From: Candidatus Vogelbacteria bacterium CG22_combo_CG10-13_8_21_14_all_37_9
GTDB lineage: Bacteria; Patescibacteriota; Minisyncoccia; Phycocordibacterales; XYD1-FULL-46-19
DNA length: 5,422 bases
Assembly: GCA_002772495.1 (NCBI GenBank)
Contig: PCSX01000023.1
Coordinates: 1-5,422 of the forward strand
Reading direction: 5' to 3'
Numbering within the stretch: the first letter of the stretch is position 1; every line of letters begins with the position of its first letter. The translations under genes and the position numbers were made by a program. Under the pieces are notes generated by a model. That model had not been told where the DNA came from. It did not search any database and saw only the letters and a program-made list of their open reading frames with translations. Positions 5,209-5,422 of the stretch are shown here, piece after piece.

Positions 5209-5422
5209 TTACTTTAACACAATTCCGAAATTACTCAATGCTTTTTTAATTTCATCAATTCCTTTATCGCCCAGACCATCGATTTCTCGAAGATCTTCTT
5301 CTTTTTTTCGAGTGAGACCACCGACTGTTCGAATACTAGCTCCCGCTAAAGCTTTTTGAGTTCGAACAGATAAATTTAAATCTTCAATTCGAGTTTTAAT
5401 GAAATCATTTTCGGTATTTTCC
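5209..5422 (-). CDS. rpoA: RNA polymerase alpha subunit, C-terminal domain (partial)
   Basis: The last 70 residues and stop of the alpha subunit. The N-terminal assembly domain lies beyond the window, which is the upstream side. The visible part is the alpha-CTD: RIEDLNLSVRTQKALAGA corresponds to the DNA- and activator-contacting helix (Arg of VRT aligns with E. coli Arg265 in VRS). It is followed by SIRTVGGLTRKKEEDL and the helix-hairpin-helix EIDGLGDKGIDEIKKAL. The protein ends soon after (SNFGIVLK), shorter at the extreme C-terminus than E. coli alpha. This domain binds UP elements and activators. rplQ follows after 10 bp, so both are probably co-transcribed. It is truncated only by the window edge. 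Confidence 0.96.
   Translation of the reverse strand, partial: ENTENDFIKTRIEDLNLSVRTQKALAGASIRTVGGLTRKKEEDLREIDGLGDKGIDEIKKALSNFGIVLK

Overview
The window reads like a compact, AT-rich bacterial chromosome segment, most likely from the Patescibacteria (Candidate Phyla Radiation). The clues are a ribosomal protein L13 that stops right after the conserved GM.P.NRLR core, tiny intergenic gaps, mostly undetectable Shine-Dalgarno sequences, and an IS200-like (RAYT-type) transposase of a kind common in those genomes. The lineage is inferred from sequence feel only; no search was run. All eight genes are on the minus strand, so transcription runs from high to low coordinates.

Layout in the direction of transcription: the end of rpoA (alpha C-terminal domain, cut by the window edge), then rplQ (L17), rplM (L13) and rpsI (S9) packed with gaps of 10, 3 and 1 bp. 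Next comes a self-contained mobile unit, about 3214-3999: an intact HUH/Y1 transposase gene bracketed by two near-identical 37-bp repeats, each holding a perfect 11-bp-stem palindrome. After it lies the chaperone cluster grpE, dnaK and dnaJ (dnaJ cut off after the J and G/F regions). No non-coding stretch exceeds 300 bp; the longest is the 160 bp between dnaK and dnaJ, which holds a long imperfect hairpin and short direct repeats.

The first block makes ribosome and RNA polymerase parts. The last block is the DnaK folding machine: DnaJ delivers clients and stimulates ATPase activity, DnaK binds clients, GrpE exchanges nucleotide. The transposase unit sits exactly between the two blocks. Its distal repeat abuts, and may contribute the -35 box of, a candidate promoter for grpE.

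The most interesting signals are (1) the transposase with its palindromic REP-like flanks, one of which has a symmetric AACACA-N5-hairpin-N5-TGTGTT architecture, and (2) the roughly 65-nt imperfect inverted repeat in the dnaK-dnaJ gap, which could act as a leader RNA structure. No CIRCE operator or hrcA gene is seen near the chaperone genes.
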